Shown piece by piece: positions 28,114-35,846 of a stretch of DNA of 64,000 nt. Below the pieces are notes generated by a model. It searched no databases. It was not told the DNA's origin and saw only the letters and a list, made by a program, of their open reading frames with translations. Position 1 is the stretch's first letter. The number at the start of each line of letters is the position of its first letter. A program made the position numbers and the translations under genes. Source of the DNA: Bacteroidota bacterium (lineage in GTDB: Bacteria; Bacteroidota; Bacteroidia; Chitinophagales; Chitinophagaceae); the NCBI GenBank assembly GCA_018266555.1, contig JAFEAF010000010.1, forward strand, positions 1 to 64,000. Reading direction: 5' to 3'.

Positions 28114-28131
28114 AGCTCAGGAGTTTGAGCT
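28114..28131 (-). promoter_or_regulatory. Hairpin or palindrome directly before paaA
   Basis: The perfect inverted repeat AGCTCA-N6-TGAGCT occupies 28114-28131, and the start codon of paaA begins at the next base (28113). TAAATTTG at 28133-28140 matches the -7 consensus, so the palindrome lies at the transcript start. It could be a TetR operator or a ribosome-blocking stem. A clear -33 element is missing. Confidence 0.45.
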
Positions 28132-28285
28132 GCAAATTTAAATAAAACTAACGGGTGTTTGATTGTTTTGTTTGTAAAGGATCACAATCCGGGAAATAAT
28201 AAAACCCGTTAAATATATTGGCAAAATATGAAAATATTTATAAGCCAGGGTTGAAGAATTTTTCTATAAATTTTTGAGTGGCGGT

Positions 28286-28855
28286 TTATTTCACATATTT
28301 CCAGTTTTCCCCTGTTTTTATGCGGTGAACCTGCATATCGCTAATATTAAATTTACCCGCAATTTCCTTGAGTGTTTTTCCTTGGCCAAGTAATAGTTTG
28401 ATAACTTTTACTTTTTTAACTGTCAGTTTGGAATTGGGTAACAGGGCACCATTTTTCAACGCTTTTTTCCTGGCTTTGATTACAGCAGGGTTTTTTTGAT
28501 GAAGAGAAGCTGCCTGTGCAAACGACGTCCATTTTAAATTTTTATAATGGTTGTCGGTTTTTTTAAAATTCAAATGAGTAACAACTTTTTGAGAAGCATT
28601 CGGTATCGGCAAAAAATATTTTGCAACCAGTTTATGGATCAGCACATGTTTGTGTTTGCCATGATCCCTGTATCTCCAAATAGGATACCCCTCCTGTAAG
28701 CTTCCTTTGAGCAATGAGCCTTTTTTAATGGTCTCATCGAATTTTACCAAACGTCCATGATTGCTAACAGCATATTTTTCTCCCTGAGCAGAGCGACGAC
28801 CCCTAATTACGACCCATTTTTCTCCAGGATAAAAAAGAATTTTAGAATTTTTCAT
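28286..28855 (-). CDS. NUMOD4/HNH-type protein with C-terminal helix-turn-helix
   Basis: 189 residues from ATG 28855. Domain order: NUMOD4-like (EKWVVIRG ... KYAVSNHGRLVKF), HNH_3-like (HKLVAKYFLPIPN, VVTHLNFKKTDNHYKNLKW, with the His and two Asn kept), then a resolvase-like helix-turn-helix (LTVKKVKVIKLLLGQGKTLKEIAGKFNISDMQVHRIKTG). It resembles free-standing homing-endonuclease-type proteins of Bacteroidota; it might alternatively act as a DNA-binding regulator. It lies between paaE (16 bp upstream) and paaA, an interruption of the paa order. No evidence of an intron or intein around it. Confidence 0.75.
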   Translation of the reverse strand: MKNSKILFYPGEKWVVIRGRRSAQGEKYAVSNHGRLVKFDETIKKGSLLKGSLQEGYPIWRYRDHGKHKHVLIHKLVAKYFLPIPNASQKVVTHLNFKKTDNHYKNLKWTSFAQAASLHQKNPAVIKARKKALKNGALLPNSKLTVKKVKVIKLLLGQGKTLKEIAGKFNISDMQVHRIKTGENWKYVK

Positions 28856-28871
28856 AATCTCGTTTTGAATA

Positions 28872-29954
28872 TTATTTAATATCAAAATCAACTACCACCT
28901 TTTCTGTTTTCGGATGAGATTGACAGGTGAGGATGTATCCTTTTTCTATTTCCTCATCTTCGAGGCCCCAATGAACATCCATGCTGACTTCCCCGTCTAA
29001 TAATTTTGCTTTGCAGGTACAGCACATACCTCCTTTGCAGGCATAAGGAAGATCAGCGCCTTGTTGTAATGCAGCGTCTAAAATAGCTGTGTCACTATTC
29101 AATGGGATCTTAACATCAAATGTTACACCATCCAACTTTATTGTGATTTTACTTGAGGTGCCGGGTTTAGTTTCTGGTTTTTGACTTTTGATTTTTACCT
29201 TCTGTTTTTGATCCGCCGTAGTGAATAGTTCAAAATGAATTTTCTTTTCATTGATTTGCTTTTGCAGCAGGAAATCTCTTACACAAAAAATCATTTCTTC
29301 AGGGCCGCAAATAAAAATTTCATCCATCAATTTATAATCTATCAGTTTTGAAAACTCTTTCAGTTTTTCAGTGTCAATTCTTCCGGTATTAAGAGGGGTT
29401 TCTGTCCGTTCCCGGCTGAGTATATGAATTATACCAAACCGATCCATGTACTTGTTTTTTAACCCCTCTAATTCTTCAAAAAAAATAATGGAAGAGCGGA
29501 TTCGGTTTCCATACACTAATGTAAAACTGCTTTGTGGCTCTGTTCTCAAAGTTGTTTTGATAATAGAGATCACCGGGGTGATGCCGCTTCCGGCAGCAAA
29601 TGCGAGATAATGTTTTTTATTTGCAGGATTTAGTTCCGAATAAAATTTCCCCACAGGTTCCATTACCTCAAGTGTGTCTCCCGGTTTTAATTTTTCATTT
29701 GCAAAAGTGGAAAACAAGCCTGATTCCTGTTTTTTAATGGCCACCCTCCATTCATTATCTAAAGGGCTGCTACAGATAGAATAAGTACGACGAACTTCTT
29801 CACCATTCAGAAAAATCCGCATGGTAAGACTTTGCCCTTGATTATAGTTGAACGCACCGGCTTTTTCAGCAGGGATTTCAAATAACACCGAAACACACTG
29901 CTCCGTTTCTTTCTTTACTTCTTTTACTTTGAGTGGGTGAAAATGAAGGGACAT
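28872..29954 (-). CDS. paaE: PaaE, phenylacetyl-CoA epoxidase reductase
   Basis: 360 residues. N-terminal FAD-binding ferredoxin-reductase barrel (RRTYSICSSP), NAD(P) domain (AAGSGITPVISII, ICGPEEMI), and a C-terminal plant-type [2Fe-2S] domain (CKGGMCCTCKAKL plus LTCQSHP: C-x4-C-x2-C then a distal C). It passes electrons from NAD(P)H to PaaA. It heads the operon 6 bp downstream of the TetR gene. Confidence 0.94.
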   Translation of the reverse strand: MSLHFHPLKVKEVKKETEQCVSVLFEIPAEKAGAFNYNQGQSLTMRIFLNGEEVRRTYSICSSPLDNEWRVAIKKQESGLFSTFANEKLKPGDTLEVMEPVGKFYSELNPANKKHYLAFAAGSGITPVISIIKTTLRTEPQSSFTLVYGNRIRSSIIFFEELEGLKNKYMDRFGIIHILSRERTETPLNTGRIDTEKLKEFSKLIDYKLMDEIFICGPEEMIFCVRDFLLQKQINEKKIHFELFTTADQKQKVKIKSQKPETKPGTSSKITIKLDGVTFDVKIPLNSDTAILDAALQQGADLPYACKGGMCCTCKAKLLDGEVSMDVHWGLEDEEIEKGYILTCQSHPKTEKVVVDFDIK

Positions 29955-29960
29955 AATTGC

Positions 29961-30548
29961 TCACTGTTTTCTTAAACCATCAATCATAATCATCACCATA
30001 TTGTCTTCCAATTCCTGTGCGCTGATTTTAGCCGTAGAACGATGCCAGGATTCAATACCGCTAATGGCATGTAATATTATTAAAACAGCAGTCGGAGAAT
30101 CTATTTTTCGTATTTCATTTCTCCGGATGCCTTCATCAATGATGGAGGCAAAGCGTTTGCGATAAGTGCGCCGTTGGTTATGAAAATTGGACAGGTAAGG
30201 ATCCTGCAGGTGTTTCCACTCACGGTCGCTTACATACACTTCTTCATAGTTATCTGTCATCTGGCGGATATGAAAACGAAGTAAGGTCTCCACTTTAGTG
30301 ATCGGTTTTTGATTACCTGCTTCTATAACATCCATATTATTATTGTAACGATTAGCCACTTCAAAACAAATTGCTTCAAGAATTTCATTTTTTGATTTGA
30401 TATGATTGTATAAGCTGGCTGCTTCGATGCCCACTGCTTCTGCAAGATCCCGCATGGAGGTGGCATTGAACCCTTTTTCACGGAACATAGCCGCAGCTTT
30501 TTGCAGAATAAATGATTTGCGGGAGGCTTTGCGTCTCGTTGTTGCCAT
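29961..30548 (-). CDS. TetR-family regulator of the paa operon
   Basis: 195 residues. N-terminal helix-turn-helix (ILQKAAAMFREKGFNATSMRDLAEAVGIEAASLYNHIKSKNEILEAI) and a C-terminal all-helical ligand-binding domain. The ATG at 30548 is chosen over TTG 30554, because the -7 promoter element TATCTTTG occupies 30552-30559. It lies first in the paa operon, so it probably represses it and responds to a phenylacetyl-CoA-type ligand. Confidence 0.88.
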   Translation of the reverse strand: MATTRRKASRKSFILQKAAAMFREKGFNATSMRDLAEAVGIEAASLYNHIKSKNEILEAICFEVANRYNNNMDVIEAGNQKPITKVETLLRFHIRQMTDNYEEVYVSDREWKHLQDPYLSNFHNQRRTYRKRFASIIDEGIRRNEIRKIDSPTAVLIILHAISGIESWHRSTAKISAQELEDNMVMIMIDGLRKQ

Positions 30549-30551
30549 AAC

Positions 30552-30586
30552 CAAAGATAAAGAGTAATACGATCATATAAGCCAAA
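30552..30586 (-). promoter_or_regulatory. Promoter of the tetR-paa operon, near-leaderless
   Basis: On the minus strand TTTG (30583-30586) is followed after 23 bases by TATCTTTG (30552-30559), then GTT ATG. The spacing is a little long, but the -7 element is a full match. Transcription would begin at or within a few bases of the start codon. Confidence 0.55.
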
Positions 30587-30683
30587 CGAACAGGGCTTCC
30601 TGAATGTATCTTCGTTTTATTCCCACATTTCGTGTAGGTTTGCACCGCAATTTTCATTTTTGATTTTTTTAATTTATAAATAA

Positions 30684-31607
30684 ATGTCTTTAGTAGTTGT
30701 CGGCAGTATGGCTTTTGATGCCATTGAAACGCCTTTTGGAAAAAGTAACAGGATTGTTGGTGGTGCCGCTACCTATATAGCCTGGAGTGCTTCTAATTTT
30801 ACGAGGCCGATCAAACAGGTTTCGGTGGTAGGTGGTGATTTCCCTAAAGATGAGTTGAAATTACTGGAAGCAAGGGGAGTCAATCTGGAAGGAGTGCAGG
30901 TGAAGGAGAATGAAAAATCGTTTTTCTGGAGTGGCAAGTATCATTTGGATATGAATACCAGGGATACTTTGGAAACACAACTGAATGTATTGGCAAATTT
31001 TGAACCTACTGTTCCAAACGATTACCAGGATTGTGATTTTTTAATGCTGGGAAACCTGAATCCGCATATTCAGCTCAGTGTAATAAAACAGATTGAAAAG
31101 CGTCCAAAACTGGTTGCCCTGGACACTATGAACTTTTGGATGGAAACTGCACTGGGTGACCTGGAAAAAACATTAACAAAGATTGACGTGCTGATAATTA
31201 ATGACAGTGAAGCGAGGCAATTGAGCGGCCAGTTTTCATTGGTGAAAGCAGCAAAAGAGATTTTGAAAATGGGTCCGAAATATCTTGTAATTAAAAAAGG
31301 AGAACATGGCGCTTTACTCTTTGACGCCAATGAAGTATTCTTTGCTCCGGCTTTGCCGTTGGAAGAAGTGTTTGATCCCACCGGTGCCGGCGATACATTT
31401 GCCGGGGGGTTCATGGGACATATTGCCCGCACAAAAGATCTTTCCTTTAATAATATGAAACGGGCTATTATTGTTGGTTCGGCTATGGCCAGCTTTTGCG
31501 TTGAAAAATTCGGCACTACAAGATTAAAAGAAATCAATGCGGGGGATATCGAAAGTAGAATTCAGCTATTTAAAAATTTGGTAAGTTTTGATATTGAGTT
31601 GGATTGA
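30684..31607 (+). CDS. PfkB-family sugar or nucleoside kinase
   Basis: 307 residues, ribokinase fold. N-terminal IVGGAATYIAWSAS and the C-terminal anion-hole motif DPTGAGDTFAGGFMG with the catalytic Asp. Phosphoryl acceptor cannot be told: sugar, adenosine-type nucleoside or other. It is divergent from the paa regulator. TAGGTTTG at 30635-30642 may be its -7 element; the -33 element is weak. Confidence 0.85.
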   Translation: MSLVVVGSMAFDAIETPFGKSNRIVGGAATYIAWSASNFTRPIKQVSVVGGDFPKDELKLLEARGVNLEGVQVKENEKSFFWSGKYHLDMNTRDTLETQLNVLANFEPTVPNDYQDCDFLMLGNLNPHIQLSVIKQIEKRPKLVALDTMNFWMETALGDLEKTLTKIDVLIINDSEARQLSGQFSLVKAAKEILKMGPKYLVIKKGEHGALLFDANEVFFAPALPLEEVFDPTGAGDTFAGGFMGHIARTKDLSFNNMKRAIIVGSAMASFCVEKFGTTRLKEINAGDIESRIQLFKNLVSFDIELD

Positions 31608-31663
31608 ATGAAATACTGACTGGGCTGGGTAGGGACGAATGCAAGCATTTAAGGGTATTAAAA

Positions 31664-31876
31664 TTAAGCATACATTAATATACCCTTTGGCTCTGGAATA
31701 GTTCTTCCTAGAGATTGTGCCGTATCAATCCATTCTTTAATAACAGTCTGTGCGTTTTCAAGCGTTTCGGAATATGTTTTTCCATCTGCCATACAGCCGG
31801 ATAATTCGGGTACTTCAGCTATGAAAGAATCATCTTCATTGCTCCAGTACAGTATAATTTCATACTTGCTATTCAT
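31664..31876 (-). CDS. hicB: HicB-family antitoxin
   Basis: 70 residues, HicB partial RNase-H fold: YEIILYWSNEDDSFIAEVPELSGCMADGKTYSETLENAQTVIKEWIDTA, all typical. It lacks an extended C-terminal DNA-binding domain. Its ATG overlaps the 3' end of the hicA remnant by 8 bp, the usual hicAB order. The reading frame is intact although the toxin gene carries two stops. Confidence 0.9.
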   Translation of the reverse strand: MNSKYEIILYWSNEDDSFIAEVPELSGCMADGKTYSETLENAQTVIKEWIDTAQSLGRTIPEPKGILMYA

Positions 31877-32126
31877 CTTTTAATGATATTAATTTAGATT
31901 TTATCAATAATTCCCGAACTTGTTTTACCTGATAAGCTTTAGCCTTGTTATTAATTGGTTGCAGATTGATTATTTGATTTATCCCTTCTTTGAAATTTAT
32001 ATGATGGCTCCCTTTAATTCAGTTGTCAAACCCTAATGTTTCAAGCAAATTGCATAGATCATTAAATTCAAAGTTCCGATCATTTCCGGACAATAATTTC
32101 TGAATTATTTTTTAAAATTTACTCAT
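31869..32126 (-). pseudogene. hicA: hicA toxin gene with two in-frame stop codons
   Basis: An 86-codon frame from ATG 32126 matches HicA along its length: KIIQKLLSGN, FNDLCNLLETLGF, IKGSHHINFKEGI (catalytic His in GSHH), NLQP and AYQVKQVRELLIKSKL. Codon 5 is TAA (32114-32112) and codon 36 is TGA (32021-32019); with these as sense codons the frame is full and ends in TAG overlapping hicB. HicA is an mRNA interferase. No full toxin should be made, and the second stop would cut the protein even if a downstream start were used. Confidence 0.88.
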
Positions 32127-32140
32127 TTTATACTAATATT

Positions 32141-33850
32141 CTAATTCAACTTCCTCGCAAGTACCACCGTATTTTTAAACTTTTCTTTCTTTCCCTGCAG
32201 GTTAAACATTTCGGTGAAAATAACATAAGTGCCAACAGGTAATTTTCTTCCTTTGTCATCCAGTCCGTCCCAGTTCCAGTAACCGCTGGCGCCCAAAATT
32301 GCATTTTGAACCAAGCTTCTTACCGGCCTTCCTGCTGCATCAAAGATGGTAATATTAGCAGCAAATCCCGGATCAGCAACTTTATATTGTATGATTGCTA
32401 TATCATCACGGCCATCATTGTCCGGCGAAAAAACTTTTGGAGTTATTTCAATTGTAGCATTTATACCGGGAGGTTGTTTGTACTGAGAATTTTTATAAGT
32501 AGGAGTGCCATAACCTGCGGTAGATGCAGCCGAATGCCAGTTGTTCGGGTCTTGCGATGTTCCATCGGGATCAATTCGCTCTAATGCAACCCCATCTTCA
32601 TTATCTAATAATTTAAAATGCCAGCTATGATTATAATCCACTTCATCTGCAACGGCACCCTGTGCATTTAAAAGCACTACAAAACCCTTGTCATCGGGAA
32701 AAGAGGGTAATGAAGAAACTTCCAAAACGTTTTCAGGAACTTTTACCAGATAATTGCCCTGAAGATTTAATGAGTTTTGAGTACTTACAATGTAATCTCC
32801 CGGAAATATCAAATAAGGCAATGACGATAACGCTGTCACAGAGCTGATGGCATTGCTGCTGTTTCGGTTTGCTACATACATTTTTGAAGCGTCAAATATT
32901 TTATTCCTACGATTATAAAACTCTACATAATCATACCCATTGCTCTGCGGATTAAAAAGTATTTCATTTACAACCATGTCAAACGGTGCAGCATCTTCCG
33001 GTAAGCCCGCCTTAACATGATTATTCGATCCGATGAGATTGCCTTTACAATCTGAAATATTTGTTGCTTTGATTGTATAAACAGTTTGTACTGACATTTT
33101 GCTGTTCAGCTTCAACTGTACTTTGTCAAACAGAGGTGATAACGTAGTAGCGTTGGCTATGCTTAATCCCCCATCAATAGTATAATTTGAAACGGTTGCG
33201 CCAAGAGAACTGTCAACCGGTTCATCAAAAACGATAATAATAGTTATGCTGTCTAAAGTGTAAGTTCTCAATAATGAAGGAGGAGCCTGATCTGTATTAA
33301 CAGCATCAACAGAATTTTTTCTTCCGGGTGTGCCGCCACCCGGATCAATGCTGGCTTTCCAGTTATCGCTACCTGCACAGGGGCTTTTAGTATCTATCAT
33401 TTCAAGCGTCCAACCGCCACTGGCTTTCACCGCATTTTGATACCATGAATCTGAATAACTGACTGCATGAATAATGGATCCGTTTGCAGCTTTCAAAAAA
33501 AGCTGATCACCTGCATTGTCCAGCGATGGAAAGCTTGTAACTGATATCGTGGTTCCAAATGCTGAAAGCGCAGCCACTGCTGAACCGGTACAAACCACGA
33601 CAAAACTATCCGGCTGCAAAGTAAAATTTGGCATCGGTCCACTTTGACTGGTAGCATCACCAATCCGCCAGTTTTGTAAATTAATCGGAATAGAACTTGT
33701 ATTTTTCAATTCTATCCATTCATTGTTGGGCAATCCAACCTGTGGTGTCGGGTCAGCCATGATTTCGTCAATAACTACATCATACCTGTTTTGAGAAAAG
33801 GTTGACATTGCAAAGCAGACTACCAATGGAAGAAGTAAAAAAGACTTCAT
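32141..33850 (-). CDS. Lamin-tail-domain surface protein
   Basis: 569 residues from ATG 33850. A signal peptide ends at STFSQ. It contains lamin-tail (LTD) folds: VVIDEIMADPTPQVGLPNNEWIELKNTSSIPINLQNW at the N terminus and MVVNEILFNPQSNGYDYVEFYNR at about 300. A Big-type SbsA-like domain lies between. The C-terminal 75 residues (ITIFDAAGRPVRSLVQ, NWDGLDDKGRKLPVGTYVIF) form a FlgD-like Ig domain common in T9SS or gliding-linked proteins. Function unknown; exported. The start is divergent from asd. Confidence 0.85.
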   Translation of the reverse strand: MKSFLLLPLVVCFAMSTFSQNRYDVVIDEIMADPTPQVGLPNNEWIELKNTSSIPINLQNWRIGDATSQSGPMPNFTLQPDSFVVVCTGSAVAALSAFGTTISVTSFPSLDNAGDQLFLKAANGSIIHAVSYSDSWYQNAVKASGGWTLEMIDTKSPCAGSDNWKASIDPGGGTPGRKNSVDAVNTDQAPPSLLRTYTLDSITIIIVFDEPVDSSLGATVSNYTIDGGLSIANATTLSPLFDKVQLKLNSKMSVQTVYTIKATNISDCKGNLIGSNNHVKAGLPEDAAPFDMVVNEILFNPQSNGYDYVEFYNRRNKIFDASKMYVANRNSSNAISSVTALSSLPYLIFPGDYIVSTQNSLNLQGNYLVKVPENVLEVSSLPSFPDDKGFVVLLNAQGAVADEVDYNHSWHFKLLDNEDGVALERIDPDGTSQDPNNWHSAASTAGYGTPTYKNSQYKQPPGINATIEITPKVFSPDNDGRDDIAIIQYKVADPGFAANITIFDAAGRPVRSLVQNAILGASGYWNWDGLDDKGRKLPVGTYVIFTEMFNLQGKKEKFKNTVVLARKLN

Positions 33851-33902
33851 CAATCCAAATTAAAGAATGAGAAGGAAAAACTATTAATAATTGTAAATAA
33901 TT

Positions 33903-33934
33903 TTTGGATGTAATCCTGTTGGTAAGTACTTTTG
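33903..33934 (+). promoter_or_regulatory. Promoter of the asd leader
   Basis: TTTG at 33903-33906 and TACTTTTG at 33927-33934 with a 20-base spacer match the Bacteroidota consensus. Transcription would start near 33940, 9 bases before the leader-peptide ATG and about 180 bases before asd. Confidence 0.65.
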
Positions 33935-33948
33935 TTCCTCGTTGATTT

Positions 33949-33993
33949 ATGAACGGTATTAAATATACAAAACACACCAAGAAACATTCCTGA
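33949..33993 (+). CDS. Putative asd leader peptide
   Basis: A 14-residue reading frame, MNGIKYTKHTKKHS, starts 15 bases after the -7 element. Four Lys, two Thr, one Ile, one Asn and one Met: nine of 14 residues belong to the aspartate family that Asd supplies. It ends 3 bases before an antiterminator arm. It has the layout of an attenuation leader peptide. Lys codons are common in AT-rich DNA, so composition alone is weak evidence. Confidence 0.55.
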   Translation: MNGIKYTKHTKKHS

Positions 33994-33996
33994 CAG

Positions 33997-34068
33997 GAAG
34001 GCTTGTTGTATTTTGTATGTAAAAACATAAAAAGATTGCAGGCCTTCAGAGATGAAGGTCTTTTTTTT
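33997..34068 (+). terminator. asd attenuator: antiterminator and intrinsic terminator
   Basis: The terminator is GGCCTTCA (34041-34048), loop GAGA, TGAAGGTC (34053-34060) and eight T to 34068. The arm GAAGGCTTGT (33997-34006) can pair instead with GCAGGCCTTC (34038-34047), eight Watson-Crick and two G-U pairs. The two structures exclude each other. A smaller stem TTCCT-GAC-AGGAA (33987-33999) overlaps the leader stop. There is no plus-strand gene upstream, so this terminator must act in the asd leader. Confidence 0.7.
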
Positions 34069-34116
34069 AACCATACTCCAAACCCCCATGAGGGAGAGGG
34101 GAATAAAATTTGAAAA

Positions 34117-35106
34117 ATGAAAGTTGCAGTAGTAGGCGCCACAGGATTAGTAGGCACCAAAATGTTACAGGTATTAGCAGAAAGAAATTTTCCGGTCACA
34201 GAATTAGTACCGGTTGCTTCGGAAAAATCAGTTGGTAAAGAAGTGGAATTTAAAGGGAAGAAATATAAAGTAGTAGGACTGGCGGATGCTATTGCAACAA
34301 AACCTGATATAGCATTATTTTCTGCCGGCGGAAGTACTTCATTGGAGTGGGCGCCAAAGTTTGCGGCCGCAGGCATTACCGTAATAGATAATTCTTCAGC
34401 CTGGAGAATGGATCCATCAAAAAAATTAGTGGTACCGGAATTAAATGCAGATGTATTGACAAAAGATGACAAGGTGATTGCCAATCCGAATTGTTCCACT
34501 ATTCAAATGGTGGTAGCATTAAATCCGTTACATAAAAAATATAAAATAAAAAGAGTTGTAGTCAGCACCTACCAAAGCGTAACGGGTACCGGAGTGAAAG
34601 CTGTGAACCAGTTATTCAATGAGAGAAGCGGGGTGGATGGAGAAAAAGCATATAAGTACCCGATTGACCTCAATGTAATTCCCCAGATAGATGTGTTCCT
34701 GGATAATCATTATACTAAAGAGGAAATGAAAATGGTGAATGAAACAAAAAAAATTATGAGAGATGATTCAATCCGGGTGACGGCTACTACGGTTCGTATT
34801 CCCGTAGTGGGCGGACACAGCGAGGCGGTGAATGTTGAATTTGAAAAGGATTTTGATCTTGGAGAAATAAAAAAACTTTTATCTGAAGCTAGCGGAATTG
34901 TTGTGGTTGATGATCCATCCAATCAATTATACCCCATGCCCAAAGATGCGCATGAAAAGGATGAAGTATTTGTTGGAAGATTAAGAAGGGATGAATCACA
35001 GCCAAATACACTTAACATGTGGGTGGTTTCCGATAATTTAAGAAAAGGCGCTGCTACCAATGCTGTGCAGATAGCTGAGTATTTACTTGCAAAAAACCTT
35101 TTATGA
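34117..35106 (+). CDS. asd: Aspartate-semialdehyde dehydrogenase
   Basis: 329 residues. Forms aspartate semialdehyde from aspartyl phosphate with NADPH, the branch to Lys, Thr, Met and Ile. N-terminal Rossmann motif GATGLVGTKMLQVL, catalytic Cys in NPNCSTIQMV, base in GGHSEAVNVEF, and the YQSVTGTG loop. The length is normal. A promoter, leader peptide and terminator/antiterminator pair lie upstream (33903-34068). A motif ACCCCCATGAGGGAGAGGGG-like run at 34081-34101 is probably incidental. Confidence 0.96.
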   Translation: MKVAVVGATGLVGTKMLQVLAERNFPVTELVPVASEKSVGKEVEFKGKKYKVVGLADAIATKPDIALFSAGGSTSLEWAPKFAAAGITVIDNSSAWRMDPSKKLVVPELNADVLTKDDKVIANPNCSTIQMVVALNPLHKKYKIKRVVVSTYQSVTGTGVKAVNQLFNERSGVDGEKAYKYPIDLNVIPQIDVFLDNHYTKEEMKMVNETKKIMRDDSIRVTATTVRIPVVGGHSEAVNVEFEKDFDLGEIKKLLSEASGIVVVDDPSNQLYPMPKDAHEKDEVFVGRLRRDESQPNTLNMWVVSDNLRKGAATNAVQIAEYLLAKNLL

Positions 35107-35164
35107 ATGGACTAAAGTCCGGGGAAAGGTGAAATGAATTATAATGAGGCTTTAACTTCCAATA

Positions 35165-35830
35165 TTATTCAAGGGCTTCATTCACAAATTCAATCAACGG
35201 CTGCAATGCTTCAAATGCTTTGATCGTTTTGTTCACCAAATCTTCAGATTCAAGATCTGAATCTTTTAAATTGGTCAATGCGACAAAGCTTTTCAACTTG
35301 AGATATTCCGCTGCCGGATTTGATGGTTCATATCCTTTAGGTACACGGGTAAGAATATATTCTTTACTCCGTGAAAGATCATTGTACACTGATTTGAATT
35401 TTTTGGACCCGAGAATGCTTTTAAAATCTTTTAAATTATAATCAATTTCCTGTCTCACTTTATTTAATTCAGGAGGCATTGGCATCCATAAACCGCCACC
35501 AGTAAAACTTTTTCCGGGTTCACAATGAAAATAATATCCTCCAAAGATTGATTTCTTTTCTCCCCGGTTGATATAAGCCCCCATATTTGTTTTGTAGGGA
35601 GATTTATCTTTTGAAAAACGAACATCCCTGTTGATCCGGAACATACAATCTTTCGTTTTCAGGTGACTGATGGTGGTATCTTTTTTCCCATACTTGGCAA
35701 TAACAACCTGAATGAAATTTGAAAAATCTGCTTTAGCATTTTCATAGTCATTTCGATGCAGATCAAACCAGGCTTTGTTATTATTTTTCTTTAATGATTT
35801 TAAGAATTTTAAAGTAGCTGAGTGTAACAT
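35165..35830 (-). CDS. DUF2461 family protein
   Basis: 221 residues of the DUF2461 (TIGR02453) family: KNNNKAWFDLHRNDYENAKADF, MFRINRDVRFSKDKSPYKTNMGAYI, GGYYFHCEPGKSFTGGGLWMP. Function unknown. It is convergent with asd and 16 bp after ligA, with which it may be co-transcribed. Confidence 0.9.
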   Translation of the reverse strand: MLHSATLKFLKSLKKNNNKAWFDLHRNDYENAKADFSNFIQVVIAKYGKKDTTISHLKTKDCMFRINRDVRFSKDKSPYKTNMGAYINRGEKKSIFGGYYFHCEPGKSFTGGGLWMPMPPELNKVRQEIDYNLKDFKSILGSKKFKSVYNDLSRSKEYILTRVPKGYEPSNPAAEYLKLKSFVALTNLKDSDLESEDLVNKTIKAFEALQPLIEFVNEALE

Positions 35831-35846
35831 TATGCCTTATTTTATT

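Noticed and set aside
33780-34499. Long minus frame of 239 codons over the asd start
   Set aside because: Antisense to asd, low-complexity Ser/Phe composition; the leader features are on the plus strand.
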